Assembly: GCF_024611995.1 (NCBI RefSeq)
Contig: NZ_CP102509.1
Location: 868,001 to 932,000, forward strand
Direction: 5' to 3'
DNA length: 64,000 nt
Origin: Streptomyces sp. NBC_00162
Lineage (GTDB): Bacteria; Actinomycetota; Actinomycetes; Streptomycetales; Streptomycetaceae
Shown here piece after piece: positions 24,944-33,967 of this stretch. Within the stretch, counting starts at the first letter, position 1. Each line of letters starts with the position of its first letter. Position numbers and translations under genes: made by a program. The notes below the pieces were generated by a model. The model worked only from the letters and a program-made list of their open reading frames with translations, searched no databases and was not told where the DNA came from.

Positions 24944-25774
24944 GTGAGCCAGCCGGCGTCCACCGCCCTGCAGCAGGAGATCGCCCGGGAGCTCCTGGTG
25001 GCCGAGAGCTTCGACGCGCACCGGGAGATCGAGCGCCGGGTGGCCTTCCTCGCCGAGCGACTCACCTCCACCGGCCTGCGCTCCCTGGTGCTCGGGATCA
25101 GCGGCGGCGTCGACTCCACCACCGCCGGACGGCTGTGCCAGCTGGCCGTGGAGCGGGTCCGCGCGGCCGGCCACGACGCGACGTTCTACGCGATGCGGCT
25201 GCCGTACGGGATCCAGGCCGACGAGAAGGACGCCCAGCTCGCCCTCGGCTTCATCAACGCCGACCGGGTGCTGACCGTGGACGTCAAGTCTGCGAGCGAC
25301 GCCGCGCTGGAGGCCGCCGTGACCGGCGGCACCGTCTTCCGCGACGCCCACCACCAGGACTTCGTGCAGGGCAACATCAAGGCCCGCCAGCGCATGATCG
25401 CCCAGTACGCGGTGGCCGGCGCGCACGACGGCCTGGTCGTGGGCACCGACCACGCGGCCGAGGCGGTCTCCGGCTTCTTCACCAAGTTCGGCGACGGCGC
25501 GGCCGACCTGGTCCCGCTGACCGGTCTGACCAAGCGCCGGGTCCGGGCGTGCGCCGACGCCCTGGGCGCCCCCGCCGAGCTGGTCTGGAAGACCCCCACG
25601 GCGGACCTGGAGACCCTGGACCCGGGCAAGGCCGACGAGGACGCGCTCGGAGTCACGTACGACGAGATCGACGACTTCCTGGAAGGCAAGCCGGTCGGCG
25701 AGCGGGCCTTCGACACGATCGTCCGCCGCTACCGCCTCACCGAGCACAAGCGACAGCTGCCGATCGCGCCGTAG
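24944..25774 (+). CDS. nadE: NH3-dependent NAD+ synthetase
   Basis: A 276-residue enzyme making NAD+ from deamido-NAD+, ATP and ammonia in the cytoplasm, the last step of NAD synthesis. The PP-loop SGGVDSTTAGRLC is at residues 53-65. VQGNIKARQRMIAQYA, GTDHAAEAVSGFFTKFGDGA and LVPLTGLTKRRVRA are family landmarks. The length equals that of short ammonia-using NadE, with no glutaminase domain. GTG at 24944 follows GAGGAG. It is convergent with the zinc-ribbon gene. Confidence 0.95.
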   Translation: MSQPASTALQQEIARELLVAESFDAHREIERRVAFLAERLTSTGLRSLVLGISGGVDSTTAGRLCQLAVERVRAAGHDATFYAMRLPYGIQADEKDAQLALGFINADRVLTVDVKSASDAALEAAVTGGTVFRDAHHQDFVQGNIKARQRMIAQYAVAGAHDGLVVGTDHAAEAVSGFFTKFGDGAADLVPLTGLTKRRVRACADALGAPAELVWKTPTADLETLDPGKADEDALGVTYDEIDDFLEGKPVGERAFDTIVRRYRLTEHKRQLPIAP

Positions 25775-25783
25775 CGGGCGGAC

Positions 25784-25999
25784 TCAGATCGGCTCGGTGG
25801 CGAAGAGCTCCAAGTGGCCGCAGCGCGGGCAGCGGTAGGCATCGATCTGCCGGCGGGGCCGGCCCAGACTCTTCGCCCCGCCGAGCAGCCCGCGCTCCAA
25901 CGGTCCGGCGATCCAGCGGGCATAGCCGCGGGAGCCCTCGCCGGTGTCCTCCACGAACCCCTGCTCAAGGCCGACGGCACCGCAGTACGTACACCTCAT
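25784..25999 (-). CDS. Small zinc-ribbon protein
   Basis: A 71-residue protein with two knuckles: MRCTYCG at the start (C-x2-C) and YRCPRCGHLELF at the end (C-x2-C), which together would hold one zinc ion. Between them is a linker (WIAGPLERGLLGGAKSL). It resembles the short PF20097-type Zn-ribbon proteins of actinobacteria. The ATG at 25999 is preceded by GAGGTGGTGAG; GTG at 26011 would add four residues. It follows the membrane protein gene by 13 bases, so the two form an operon. Confidence 0.7.
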   Translation of the reverse strand: MRCTYCGAVGLEQGFVEDTGEGSRGYARWIAGPLERGLLGGAKSLGRPRRQIDAYRCPRCGHLELFATEPI

Positions 26000-26012
26000 G
26001 TCGCTCACCACC

Positions 26013-26414
26013 TCAGTGCACGGGGGTGGCGGCTACCAGCAGTGCGGCGAGCGCGACGGGGGCCGCCACCTGGTACCCGATCCACACCTCACCCCCGGCA
26101 CTGCCGCCCCGCCATGCCATCAGCAGGCCGGCGAGCGCCGCCAGCACCCAGCCGATGTCGTAGGCAACCATGAGCCGCCGGTACGTGGCCATCGGACGGC
26201 TGCGCACATACCCGATCTCGATCCCGCCGCCGATCAGCAGGGCCACGCCGGACACGGCCATCAGCCAGGCGGGCACACCGAGCAGGTCACCGAGCCGGAC
26301 AGCGCCGATGATGAAGCCGGCACCGAGCAACACCTTGAAGACGCCGTCGGCGACGGCCCCCGCCAGCATGCGTTTCGCTGACGAAGTCGCGGTCTGGGTC
26401 TGGGCCTGCGTCAT
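26013..26414 (-). CDS. Four-helix integral membrane protein of unknown function
   Basis: A 133-residue protein with four predicted membrane segments: VFKVLLGAGFIIGAVRLGDL, AWLMAVSGVALLIGGGIEIG, MVAYDIGWVLAALAGLLMAW and YQVAAPVALAALLVAATPV. The family is not one I can name with certainty. It is the first gene of a two-gene leftward unit with the zinc-ribbon protein and is divergent from a TetR gene; the inverted repeat at 26458-26475 lies between, so it is probably that regulator's target. Confidence 0.7.
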   Translation of the reverse strand: MTQAQTQTATSSAKRMLAGAVADGVFKVLLGAGFIIGAVRLGDLLGVPAWLMAVSGVALLIGGGIEIGYVRSRPMATYRRLMVAYDIGWVLAALAGLLMAWRGGSAGGEVWIGYQVAAPVALAALLVAATPVH

Positions 26415-26457
26415 GAGCGTTCTCCCTGATGCCTGGTCAACTTCCCGTTCCGTAACA

Positions 26458-26475
26458 TGATTACTACCATAATCA
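26458..26475. promoter_or_regulatory. TetR operator, TGATTA-N6-TAATCA
   Basis: A perfect 6-bp inverted repeat with six-base spacer, ending four bases before the TetR start codon. The AT-rich sequence stands out from its surroundings. It is placed to control both the regulator and the divergent membrane protein. Confidence 0.7.
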
Positions 26476-26479
26476 AATT

Positions 26480-27121
26480 ATGAGAATGACGAGAGCCGAG
26501 ACCAAGGAACGCAACCGCCGCGCCTTGCTGGATGCCGCGTTCCAGGTCGTCACGCGAGACGGGTACCGCGCCAAGCTCGACGAGATCGCCGAGCGGGCGG
26601 GCCTGACCACCGGCGCCATCTACTCGCTGTTCGGCAGCAAGAGCGGCCTGGTGGTCGCCCTGGTCACCGACTACCTGCGGCCGCACTACGAAGAGATCGA
26701 ACAGGCGATCCGCGCTGACATGGATCTCCTTGAAGCGGTCGACGCCTTCGCCCGGTACTACCGGCGCAGTTGTGACGCCCCCGACGCGCTGTCCGGCCTG
26801 TCGCTGCAGATCACCCTGCTCGACATGGCCCTGCACGATCCGGAGTTGGGCTCCCGGCTCGCCGCATCCGTCCGGACGCATGAGAGCCACCTGATCGCAT
26901 TGTTCACCGGCCGATCGCACAACGGGAACGTCGTGACGTCGCATCAGGCGCAGCGCCTGGCCACCGCGCTCCGGGCGCTGTTCGTCGGCCTCAGCCAGGG
27001 CGTCATGCTCGGCTTCGCCCACGGTGCCGACGAGCAGTACTTCGCCGACTCCGCCTGCGCCCTGGCATCCCGTACGGCCCTCATCGATCCGGCTCGGATC
27101 CGTCCGCACGGGTCAGCGTGA
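26480..27121 (+). CDS. TetR family transcriptional regulator
   Basis: A 213-residue repressor. HTH at about residues 13-59 (LDEIAERAGLTTGAIYSLFG), then a TetR_C-like helical domain (LVTDYLRPHYEEIEQAIRAD and later helices). No Shine-Dalgarno is visible before the ATG because the operator abuts it; the transcript may be leaderless. A second ATG two codons later is an alternative. Probably represses the divergent membrane protein gene. Confidence 0.87.
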   Translation: MRMTRAETKERNRRALLDAAFQVVTRDGYRAKLDEIAERAGLTTGAIYSLFGSKSGLVVALVTDYLRPHYEEIEQAIRADMDLLEAVDAFARYYRRSCDAPDALSGLSLQITLLDMALHDPELGSRLAASVRTHESHLIALFTGRSHNGNVVTSHQAQRLATALRALFVGLSQGVMLGFAHGADEQYFADSACALASRTALIDPARIRPHGSA

Positions 27122-27284
27122 AGTCCACGCCCTTGGGGTACTTGTCGGGCACGGTGAGTACCACCGTGCCCGGCTCATCGCGGCACTCCGCCGCCAGCGT
27201 GACCGCCCTGCGGCCCGTTCCTCTGAGACGGCGGCCGACACCGTTCCGGTCCCCGCCCCCGTCGTCCCACCCGGAGGTGTCCCC

Positions 27285-27440
27285 ATGTCCGCCCTCTCCA
27301 CGATCACAGTGGTAATCGGCGCCTGGTGCGCCGCCAGCGTCATCACCGCTGCGCTGTACACCGCCTTGCGCAGCCGCCAGATCCGACGGCAGCGGGCGGC
27401 GGCGTCCGCCTCACCGGCCGCCCGATGCGGGGCTGGGTGA
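27285..27440 (+). CDS. Small single-helix membrane protein
   Basis: A 51-residue protein starting at the ATG at 27285, with an excellent ribosome binding site (GGAGGTG) seven bases upstream. One membrane helix (STITVVIGAWCAASVITAAL) is followed by a strongly basic tail (RSRQIRRQRAAA), which gives an N-out, C-in orientation. No family recognised. In the 160 bases upstream, the minus strand contains a protein-like stretch (GTVVLTVPDKYPKGVDFTL) without a start, possibly gene debris. Confidence 0.55.
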   Translation: MSALSTITVVIGAWCAASVITAALYTALRSRQIRRQRAAASASPAARCGAG

Positions 27441-27590
27441 CGGACTTCCCCGCCCCGAGGACCCACACAGCACCACCTGTACGCCACTCCCCCGTACCCG
27501 ATCCGGACGGCGGACGAAGGTCTTCGTGCCGGCCTCCCTCAGCCTCTAGCCTGGGATCCGGCCTGGAACCGGAAATCGGAGGGACCTGCG

Positions 27591-28241
27591 GTGGACGATC
27601 GCGCGGTGGAGTCGGCGGCGGAAGTGTTCGACGGGATGGGGGCCGAATACGAGCGTGCCTTTCGCGACCTGCCCGGCCAGCTCGCCGCGCTCGACTGGCT
27701 CACGGCCCGACTGCCCGCCGGCGCCCGTGTCCTGGACGTCGGCAGCGGCACCGGGCGGCCGGTCGCCGAGACGCTCGTGCGGGCCGGGTACGAGGTCACC
27801 GGCATCGACGTGTCGGCGGCGATGGTCGAACTCGCCCGTGCCCAGGTGCCCGGCGCCCGCTTCGAGAGGCGGGACGTGCGCGACTACCGGGCTCCGGACG
27901 GCGGTTTCGACGCCGTCTGCGCCTTCTTCCCGCTGCTGGTGATGGGCCGCGACGAGGTCGGCGAGGCACTCCGCAGGATCACCGAATGCCTGGTACCGGG
28001 CGGCTACTTCGTGATGGCCACCGTGCCCGCCGACATCGCGGACGTGGAGATCGAATGGATGGGCCACCGCGTCCGGGTCTCCAGCTACTCCACCGCGGAG
28101 TACCTGCGCCGGCTCCGCGAGGACTGCGGCCTGGAGGTCCTGTACCACGCCACCTCCACCTTCCGGCCGGACAGCGATCTCGCCGAACCGGAGGACCACC
28201 TGTTCTGCTACGCCCGCCGCACCGGCGCGCGGTCCGCCTGA
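27591..28241 (+). CDS. Class I SAM-dependent methyltransferase
   Basis: A 216-residue methyltransferase. Motif I is VLDVGSGTGRPVAETLV, motif II the acidic EVTGIDVSAAMVELAR, motif IV CAFFPLLVMGR and post-motif CLVPGGYFVMATV. GTG at 27591 has GGAGGG upstream. The acceptor is unknown. It converges with a second methyltransferase on the other strand, and the two overlap by 34 bases at their 3' ends. Confidence 0.88.
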   Translation: MDDRAVESAAEVFDGMGAEYERAFRDLPGQLAALDWLTARLPAGARVLDVGSGTGRPVAETLVRAGYEVTGIDVSAAMVELARAQVPGARFERRDVRDYRAPDGGFDAVCAFFPLLVMGRDEVGEALRRITECLVPGGYFVMATVPADIADVEIEWMGHRVRVSSYSTAEYLRRLREDCGLEVLYHATSTFRPDSDLAEPEDHLFCYARRTGARSA

Positions 28242-29104
28242 CGGGGCGTGTCCGTCTCGCCGCAGCCGCGGGCGGCGGTGACCAGCCAGGAGCCGCTGCG
28301 CAGCCACACCGCGCCGCCCTCCTCGTACGGGCGCAACGCGTCGGTCAGCGTCCGGCGGGCATGCTCCTGCACCTCGGGCCCGACCTGGCTCAGCAGGTGG
28401 CGGCCGGGCCCGGAGCCGAGGAGGAAGGCGGCCGCGTCCTCGGCCCTCCTCCCCCAGTTCCCGGCTGCTTCCACGCGCTGCGCCCGGGCGCCCTCGAAGC
28501 CGGCCTCGGCCAGCAGGGCGAGCGTGTGATCGGGGTCGGTGAGCGAGAACATGCCCGGGGCTCCGGGTGCGCCGAAGCCGTCGAGGGGCAGGATGCCGTC
28601 CAGTGAGGCCAGGGCCTTGAGCCATTCGTTGGTCTCGGCTTCGGCGGCGCAGATGAACGCGAGTCGGCCGCCGGGGCGCAGTGCACCACCGATGTTGGCG
28701 AAAGCGGCGGCGGGGTCGACGAAGAAGGTCATGCCGTACCGGCTGACGGCCGCGTCGAAGGACCCGGGCTCGAACGGGTGGACCTGGGCGTCGCCTTGCG
28801 CGAACGACGCGTTGCGCACGCCTTCGCGATCCGCGCTCGCGCGGGCCCTCTCCAGCATGGGGATCGACAGGTCCACGCCGACGGCCCCGCCCCGATCTGC
28901 CCGCCGGGCGGCCAGGCGGGTGGTGCGGCCGGCCCCGCAGCCGATGTCGAGTATGCGGTCGAGCTCCCCGATGGCAGCGGCGGCGAGCAACGGCTCGTTG
29001 AAGCCGTCGTTGATGGCGTCCCACCGTTCCTGACTGCCGGCCCACTGGGCGCCTTCATAGCCGTTCCATGCCTGCGCCTGAGCGGTGTTGGCGACCTGGT
29101 CCAT
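28208..29104 (-). CDS. Class I SAM-dependent methyltransferase (UbiE/arsM-like)
   Basis: A 298-residue methyltransferase: ILDIGCGAGRTTRLAAR (motif I), GAVGVDLSIPMLERARA (motif II), FDAAVSRYGMTFFVDP (motif IV) and GALRPGGRLAFICAAE. The N-terminus QAWNGYEGAQWAGSQERWD is typical of a small-molecule methyltransferase group common in actinobacteria. It is divergent from the TetR gene at 29221, with twin operators between, so it is probably that regulator's target. ATG at 29113 would add three residues. Confidence 0.87.
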   Translation of the reverse strand: MDQVANTAQAQAWNGYEGAQWAGSQERWDAINDGFNEPLLAAAAIGELDRILDIGCGAGRTTRLAARRADRGGAVGVDLSIPMLERARASADREGVRNASFAQGDAQVHPFEPGSFDAAVSRYGMTFFVDPAAAFANIGGALRPGGRLAFICAAEAETNEWLKALASLDGILPLDGFGAPGAPGMFSLTDPDHTLALLAEAGFEGARAQRVEAAGNWGRRAEDAAAFLLGSGPGRHLLSQVGPEVQEHARRTLTDALRPYEEGGAVWLRSGSWLVTAARGCGETDTPRQADRAPVRRA

Positions 29105-29150
29105 GCGGCACATCCGTCCCCGCCGGAGACGCCGAGCGCCCCCGACCCTA

Positions 29151-29191
29151 GTATGGGCAAGTGCCCAAACAGTATGGGCGAACGCCCATAC
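29151..29191. promoter_or_regulatory. Twin TetR operators 21 bp apart
   Basis: Site A (29151-29170) reads GTATGGGCA-AG-TGCCCAAAC; site B (29172-29191) reads GTATGGGCG-AA-CGCCCATAC and is perfectly symmetric in its nine-base arms. Their centres are 21 bp apart, two helical turns, so two repressor dimers would bind the same face. They lie between the divergent methyltransferase and TetR genes. Confidence 0.85.
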
Positions 29192-29220
29192 TTGCAATGG
29201 GCTTGGCGGAAGGGGCCGTT

Positions 29221-29829
29221 GTGTCACCTCGTGGAGTGGCGATTCCGGATCTGCGCGAGCGGCTGTTCGCGGCGGCGGAACGAGTGGTGACCCGCGACGG
29301 GGCGGCGGCCTTGACCAGCCGGGCGGTCACCGCGGAGGCCGACTGCGGCAAAGGGGTCCTGCACACGCACTTCGCCGGCCTGGACGAATTCGTCGCGGAA
29401 CTGGTCCTGGACCGGTTCGCGCGCAGCGCCCGCCAGGCCGAGGAGCTGGAGGCGCGGGTGGGGCAGGGCAGCGTCGCCGCCAACGTTCAGGAGGTTGCTC
29501 TCGCACTGCTGGAATCCCTGCCCCCGGCGGTCGTGGGCCTGGCCATGACCCGCCCCGCGGCCACGTTGCACACCCGGGAGGGCCTTCGGTCCGGTGCGCC
29601 GGCCTTCGACGCGATCCAAAGCTCGTTCACCGGCTATCTCCAGGCCGAGCAACGCGGCGGCCGGATCGCGGAGGGCGCCGACACGGCCACGATCGCGCTC
29701 GCACTCGTCGGCACCCTCCACCACCTGCTGATGACCCGCGTTCCCGGCGAGAGCGAGGACGCGGAGAAAACCACCGAACGCCTGGTCGCCGTGCTGCTCG
29801 ACGCCTCTCGGCAGCCTCCTGCTGCCTGA
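29221..29829 (+). CDS. TetR family transcriptional regulator
   Basis: A 202-residue repressor: HTH at about residues 9-55 (LTSRAVTAEADCGKGVLHTHF), then a helical ligand domain. GTG at 29221 was chosen because GGAAGGGG lies six bases before it; upstream ATG codons overlap the operators. It probably represses itself and the divergent methyltransferase. Confidence 0.87.
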   Translation: MSPRGVAIPDLRERLFAAAERVVTRDGAAALTSRAVTAEADCGKGVLHTHFAGLDEFVAELVLDRFARSARQAEELEARVGQGSVAANVQEVALALLESLPPAVVGLAMTRPAATLHTREGLRSGAPAFDAIQSSFTGYLQAEQRGGRIAEGADTATIALALVGTLHHLLMTRVPGESEDAEKTTERLVAVLLDASRQPPAA

Positions 29830-29857
29830 CTCCGGGACCTGCCTGACTCCGGAAGGC

Positions 29858-31504
29858 TCAGGTGCACGTGGCGTTCTCGGGCGGGAGGGTCTTGGTGGTC
29901 AGGAACCGCTCGACGTGCTCGTGGACGCAGGCACTCGAGGTGAGGTACGCGCCGTGGCCTTCGCCCTCGTACGTCAGGACGCGGCTGTGGTTGCCGAGGG
30001 CCGCGGCCATGTGGGCGGCGCCTTCGTAGGGCGTGGCGGGGTCGCCGCGGGTGGCCACCAAAAGGGCGGGAGGTGCGCTCGCGGCGTCCACCGGGAGGGT
30101 GCGTGTGTCGCCGGTGACGGGCCATCCCGTGCATTGGAGCATGCCGGCGGCCAGGCTCTTGCCGAAGACAGGGGAAGCCTTGACCGCCTGGGAGACGGTG
30201 TCGACGTAGTCCTGGGCGGTCGGCCGGTCATTGGTGTCGCGGCAGGTGACCGCCCGCTGCGCGTCGCTCGCCTGCACGGGATCGTCCGCCGTGACAACCG
30301 TCCGGCCGATCCCGTTGCCGCTGCCGATCCCGTTGCCGGTCCGGCCGCCTGCGAGTTCGACCAGCGCGGAGCCGTCGTGCTCGACGGCGAGGCCCGTCAG
30401 GGCGGTGCGCAGGTGAGGCCAGCCACCGGCCTGGTTGTAGAGGGACTCCTCCACTCCCCGAATGAACGCGCTCTGGTCGAGAAGACCCGCATCCGTCGTC
30501 AAAGACTGTCGGTCAAGGGCGTTGAAGAGGGTCTCGACCTTCTTCTCTGCTGCGGCTCGTGTGGCGCCCAGGGGGCATTCGCGTGCGCCGCGGTGCACGC
30601 AGTCGGTGAGGAAGTTCTCCAGGGCTTCCTGGAAAGCCCTGCTGTTGGCCAGCGCGATGCCCCGGGCGTCGAGGGTGGGATCGTCGACGCCGTCCAGGAC
30701 GAGCCGGCCCGCCTTGCCGGGGAACTGGTGGAGGTAGGCGGCACCGAGTTTTGTGCCGTAGGAGAAGCCGAGGTAGCTGAGCGAATCGTCGCCGAGCGCG
30801 GCTCGGATGACGTCCAGGTCGCGTGCGGAATCCGCGGTTCCCACCCACGGCAGCACAGCGAGCGCGTCCTTGTTCTTACAGCGGGCGTTGTGCGCACGCT
30901 GGGCGTCGGCGACCTGTACCGCTTCAGCCCTCGTGTCGGGTGTCTGATCTACGGGCGCACCGGAGTCGAGCGGAGGCTCGCAGAAGACCGGGTCGCTGCC
31001 TCGGACGCCTCGCGGGTCGTGGGCGACCAGGTCGTAGCGGGTGTTCAGCCGGGAGAACGATTCGGCGAGGCTGTTCAGCGCGGTGACGCCCGACTGCCCG
31101 GGACCCCCGAAGTTCAGCACCAGGGAGCCGAGTCGGTGTTTCGGGTCGGTGGCCTTGAGCCGCAGCATGGCGATCGTCGCGGTCCCGGCGCTGCCGTTGG
31201 GGTGTGCGTAGTCGCGGGGCACTTCCACCCGGCCGCATTCGGAGCGCGCCGCATGCCCGGGGACGAAGACGTCGCCCCGCTCCACGACCAGGAGCTGGGC
31301 CATCTCATCGGCGCAGTCCTCCCACTCGATCCGCTGCGCGTAGAACCGCGCCAGATCGGGTCGGCCCGGTGGCGCGGCTGCCTGTGCGGCGGGCATCGCC
31401 ACGAGGACACCACTGAGCAGCGCCCCGACCGCGCAGAGGCGGACGAATCGCCGCTTCCAGGTGCCTGCGCGTGTGCCGGTGCCTGTGCCACGTAGAGCGC
31501 ACAC
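29858..31504 (-). CDS. Secreted alpha/beta hydrolase, TAP-like peptidase (SlpD/SlpE type)
   Basis: A 548-residue exported serine peptidase-like hydrolase. A long basic N-terminus leads to a signal peptide (FVRLCAVGALLSGVLVAMP, cleavage near AAQA). The alpha/beta hydrolase domain has LVLNFGGPGQSGVTAL (oxyanion), LGFSYGTKLGAAYLHQF (nucleophile Ser in G-x-S-x-G), and a C-terminal TAP-like domain with LLVATRGDPATPYEGA (acid) and GEGHGAYLTSSACV (His). Such proteins remove tripeptides from exported substrates. Start uncertain: GTG at 31504 is taken, other GTG codons lie nearby. GTGNGIG-type Gly-Asn repeats occur mid-protein. Confidence 0.85.
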   Translation of the reverse strand: MCALRGTGTGTRAGTWKRRFVRLCAVGALLSGVLVAMPAAQAAAPPGRPDLARFYAQRIEWEDCADEMAQLLVVERGDVFVPGHAARSECGRVEVPRDYAHPNGSAGTATIAMLRLKATDPKHRLGSLVLNFGGPGQSGVTALNSLAESFSRLNTRYDLVAHDPRGVRGSDPVFCEPPLDSGAPVDQTPDTRAEAVQVADAQRAHNARCKNKDALAVLPWVGTADSARDLDVIRAALGDDSLSYLGFSYGTKLGAAYLHQFPGKAGRLVLDGVDDPTLDARGIALANSRAFQEALENFLTDCVHRGARECPLGATRAAAEKKVETLFNALDRQSLTTDAGLLDQSAFIRGVEESLYNQAGGWPHLRTALTGLAVEHDGSALVELAGGRTGNGIGSGNGIGRTVVTADDPVQASDAQRAVTCRDTNDRPTAQDYVDTVSQAVKASPVFGKSLAAGMLQCTGWPVTGDTRTLPVDAASAPPALLVATRGDPATPYEGAAHMAAALGNHSRVLTYEGEGHGAYLTSSACVHEHVERFLTTKTLPPENATCT

Positions 31505-31620
31505 CCCCTCACCGTACGACCGGCGCACCCGCACCGCATGCGCGGCCGGGCCGCGACGCCACCTCAGCCGGCAGCGCCACCGAGCCCGGCCGGCAGGGAA
31601 CGTCGATGTCGCCGGCGCTT

Positions 31621-33237
31621 TCAGAACGCGTTGCGGCGCCGCAGTCCCAGCGGACGTCCGTCCGGGTCGACCAGGACGTGGTGCAGCGGAGTCGCGAGCA
31701 CCCTCTTCGCCCTGGGCAGATCCGGCGGAACGTACCGGCGCAGACGGCCTGGCGGCCGTGGACCGCGGCAGCCGCCCTCGTGCCAGGCGTCCAGGGCGTC
31801 GGCGGCCTCGCCGAAGGCGTCGAACGCGGTCATCGGGTCGCACAGCGCGTCCTGCGCCCACGGCTCCGCCCCGTCCTGTACGTCCAGGTGCTCGCGCATG
31901 AGCTCCAGGCGCAGTTCGCGGGCGAAGACGCGCGCGCCGTCGCCGAGACCTCCCGGGTCGGCCGGCCGCCGCGGGTCCGGGCTCTGGTCGAGCACGACAC
32001 AGCTGAGTTCCGAATCGTGCGTCCACGAACGGAGGTTGATGTTGTCGGAGCCGACGGAGGCCCACACGTCGTCGATCACGCACACCTTGGCGTGCACGTA
32101 GACGGGGGTTCCGGCAGGGTTCTCCAGGCCGTACACCGCCACGCGGTCGCCTCCGGCGCGGCGCAGTTCGTCCAGGGCCGTGATCCGCCCGATCAGATTC
32201 ATCGGAAGCGTGAGCCGGCCGTCCTGCTCCGGGACCGAGGGGATGACGCCGATCAGTCGCAGCTGTCGATTCGTGCGCAGCGCCCGGGCGAAGCAGTCCA
32301 CGACCCGGGGCGACCACAGGTACTGGTCCTCGAGGTAGATCAGCGCCCGGGCCCTCCGCAGCGCTTTGAGGTAACCCCGTGCGACGCTGCGCTCGCCGTC
32401 GGGTGCGAAGGGGTAGCCGTACAGCAGACGGTTCGGATAGGTCCGCAGCACCTGCACGGTGTGCGTACCGGCGGGCGCCGGGTCGGCTTCCTGCGGGGGC
32501 AGGCTGTCCGCGCTGGTGTCCTCCCGGTGCACCAGCTCCCGCAGGCGGGTGAGGGGGCTGCGGCTGAGCGGCGCCGGGTCCTGCCAGCGTTCGCGGAAGA
32601 CGGCCTCGACGTCACCGACGACCGGGCCGCGGACGGCGAGCTGAATGTCGTGCCACGGCGGGTGCGGCCCGTACGCGGAGGCCATGGGCAGCGACTGGCG
32701 GTCGCCACGGTGGGTCGCGTCGTCGTTGCGGTTGTGGCAGAGGTCGATGCCGCCGACGTACGCGACGTCCAGCTCCGGGCGGCCGGGGTGGCGCAGCACC
32801 ACCATCTTCTGGTGGTGTGAACCGCCGGGCCGCACCCGCAGGTCGAGCAGGCACTCGCCGCCGGCCTCCTCGATCTCCTCGCCGAGGCGGCGGTTCTCCG
32901 CTTCGCTGAACTGGAGGCTGTCCAGGTGCGAGCGCCACAGCAGCCCCTTGACGATGACACCGCGCTCCGCCGCCCGGCACAGGACGCCACCGATCTCGGT
33001 GCCGGGTCCGTCGAGCCGCTCGTCGGGGTCGCCGCGCCAGTCGGTGAACAGGAGCAGGTCGCCAGCGCGCATCGCGCGGATCCCCGCCAGGAGCTCCGCG
33101 AAGTACGTGGCGCCGTGGACCAGGGCCCGTGTCCGGTTTCCCTCGGACCAGGCCGTCCCGTCCGGGTGGCGTTCGTCCAGGCGCGTCGCGGTGTTGCCCC
33201 GTTCACCTGCTGTCAGAAGCCAGTCTGCGCGCGTCAC
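31621..33237 (-). CDS. Phospholipase D family protein
   Basis: A 538-residue cytoplasmic PLD-fold protein with two HKD motifs. The first is around SHHQKMVVLRHPGRPELDVA followed by YVGGIDL; the second is YVHAKVCVIDDVWASVGSDN. Both catalytic His-Lys-Asp sets look intact. No signal peptide, unlike the secreted Streptomyces PLD enzymes; this resembles larger PLD/cardiolipin-synthase-like proteins. It may act on phospholipids from the inner face of the membrane. GTG at 33237 has GGAGGACC upstream. The gene to its right is divergent. Confidence 0.87.
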   Translation of the reverse strand: MTRADWLLTAGERGNTATRLDERHPDGTAWSEGNRTRALVHGATYFAELLAGIRAMRAGDLLLFTDWRGDPDERLDGPGTEIGGVLCRAAERGVIVKGLLWRSHLDSLQFSEAENRRLGEEIEEAGGECLLDLRVRPGGSHHQKMVVLRHPGRPELDVAYVGGIDLCHNRNDDATHRGDRQSLPMASAYGPHPPWHDIQLAVRGPVVGDVEAVFRERWQDPAPLSRSPLTRLRELVHREDTSADSLPPQEADPAPAGTHTVQVLRTYPNRLLYGYPFAPDGERSVARGYLKALRRARALIYLEDQYLWSPRVVDCFARALRTNRQLRLIGVIPSVPEQDGRLTLPMNLIGRITALDELRRAGGDRVAVYGLENPAGTPVYVHAKVCVIDDVWASVGSDNINLRSWTHDSELSCVVLDQSPDPRRPADPGGLGDGARVFARELRLELMREHLDVQDGAEPWAQDALCDPMTAFDAFGEAADALDAWHEGGCRGPRPPGRLRRYVPPDLPRAKRVLATPLHHVLVDPDGRPLGLRRRNAF

Positions 33238-33424
33238 GGCATCGGTCCTCCGGCTGGCGCCTACCCACCGCTTGCCTCCTCACTCGCCTCGGCGTACGGC
33301 GGCCGCCCGGGAGGAGATCAAGCGGTTCTTCGCCGTGCCGATCCCTTGTTTGAGCGGACGGGATCAGGGCAGGCGCCGTTGCGTCGAACACCGGAACAAT
33401 GGAGACGGCCCTGCGGAGGATTCG

Positions 33425-33961
33425 ATGTCCACCAGCACACTTCTTGCCGTCCTGATCCCGGTCGCCGTCGTACTGATCCTCGCCGCCCTCGCTGCGTGGA
33501 TGTTCCGGCGGCGGCGCCGGCTGCAGGAGCGGTTCGGTCCGGAATACGACCGGACCGTGGAAGGCACGGGCAGCAAGCACGCCGCCGATGCCGAACTGCG
33601 GGACCGCGAGGTCCGGCACGACAACCTCGACATCAGGGAACTCCCCGCGGAGGAGCGGCACCGCTACTCCGACGCGTGGACCACCGTCCAGCAGCGCTTC
33701 GTCGACCGGCCGGAAGGCGCGGTCGCGCAGGCGGACGAGCTGGTCACCCGCCTGATGCGGGACCGCGGCTACCCCACCGAGGGGTACGAGCAGCAGCTGC
33801 GTGAACTGTCCGTCGAACACGGGCGGACCCTGGAGCACTACCGCGCGGCGCACGAGGTCAACATGCGCAGCAGCGGCGGGCAGGCAACCACGGAGGAGCT
33901 GCGCGGGGCCATGGTGCACTACCGCGCGCTCTTCGACGAACTGGTCGGGACGACGAGGTGA
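33425..33961 (+). CDS. Membrane-anchored protein of an uncharacterised family (paralogue of next gene)
   Basis: A 178-residue protein: one N-terminal membrane helix (STLLAVLIPVAVVLILAALA) then Arg-rich WMFRRRRRLQERFG and a soluble helical domain. Its core reads SDAWTTVQQRFVDRPEGAVA, then QADELVTRLMRDRG, and it ends VHYRALFDELVG. The same pattern recurs in the gene just downstream (33968-34498), so the two are tandem paralogues, one anchored and one soluble. Function unknown. GGAGG precedes the ATG. The 187-base gap upstream is the divergent promoter region shared with PLD. Confidence 0.75.
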   Translation: MSTSTLLAVLIPVAVVLILAALAAWMFRRRRRLQERFGPEYDRTVEGTGSKHAADAELRDREVRHDNLDIRELPAEERHRYSDAWTTVQQRFVDRPEGAVAQADELVTRLMRDRGYPTEGYEQQLRELSVEHGRTLEHYRAAHEVNMRSSGGQATTEELRGAMVHYRALFDELVGTTR

Positions 33962-33967
33962 CCCGAG

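Noticed and set aside
27113..27240. A protein-like minus-strand stretch (GTVVLTVPDKYPKGVDFTL)
   Set aside because: It has no start and runs into the TetR gene; it may be debris, but it is too short to annotate as a gene.
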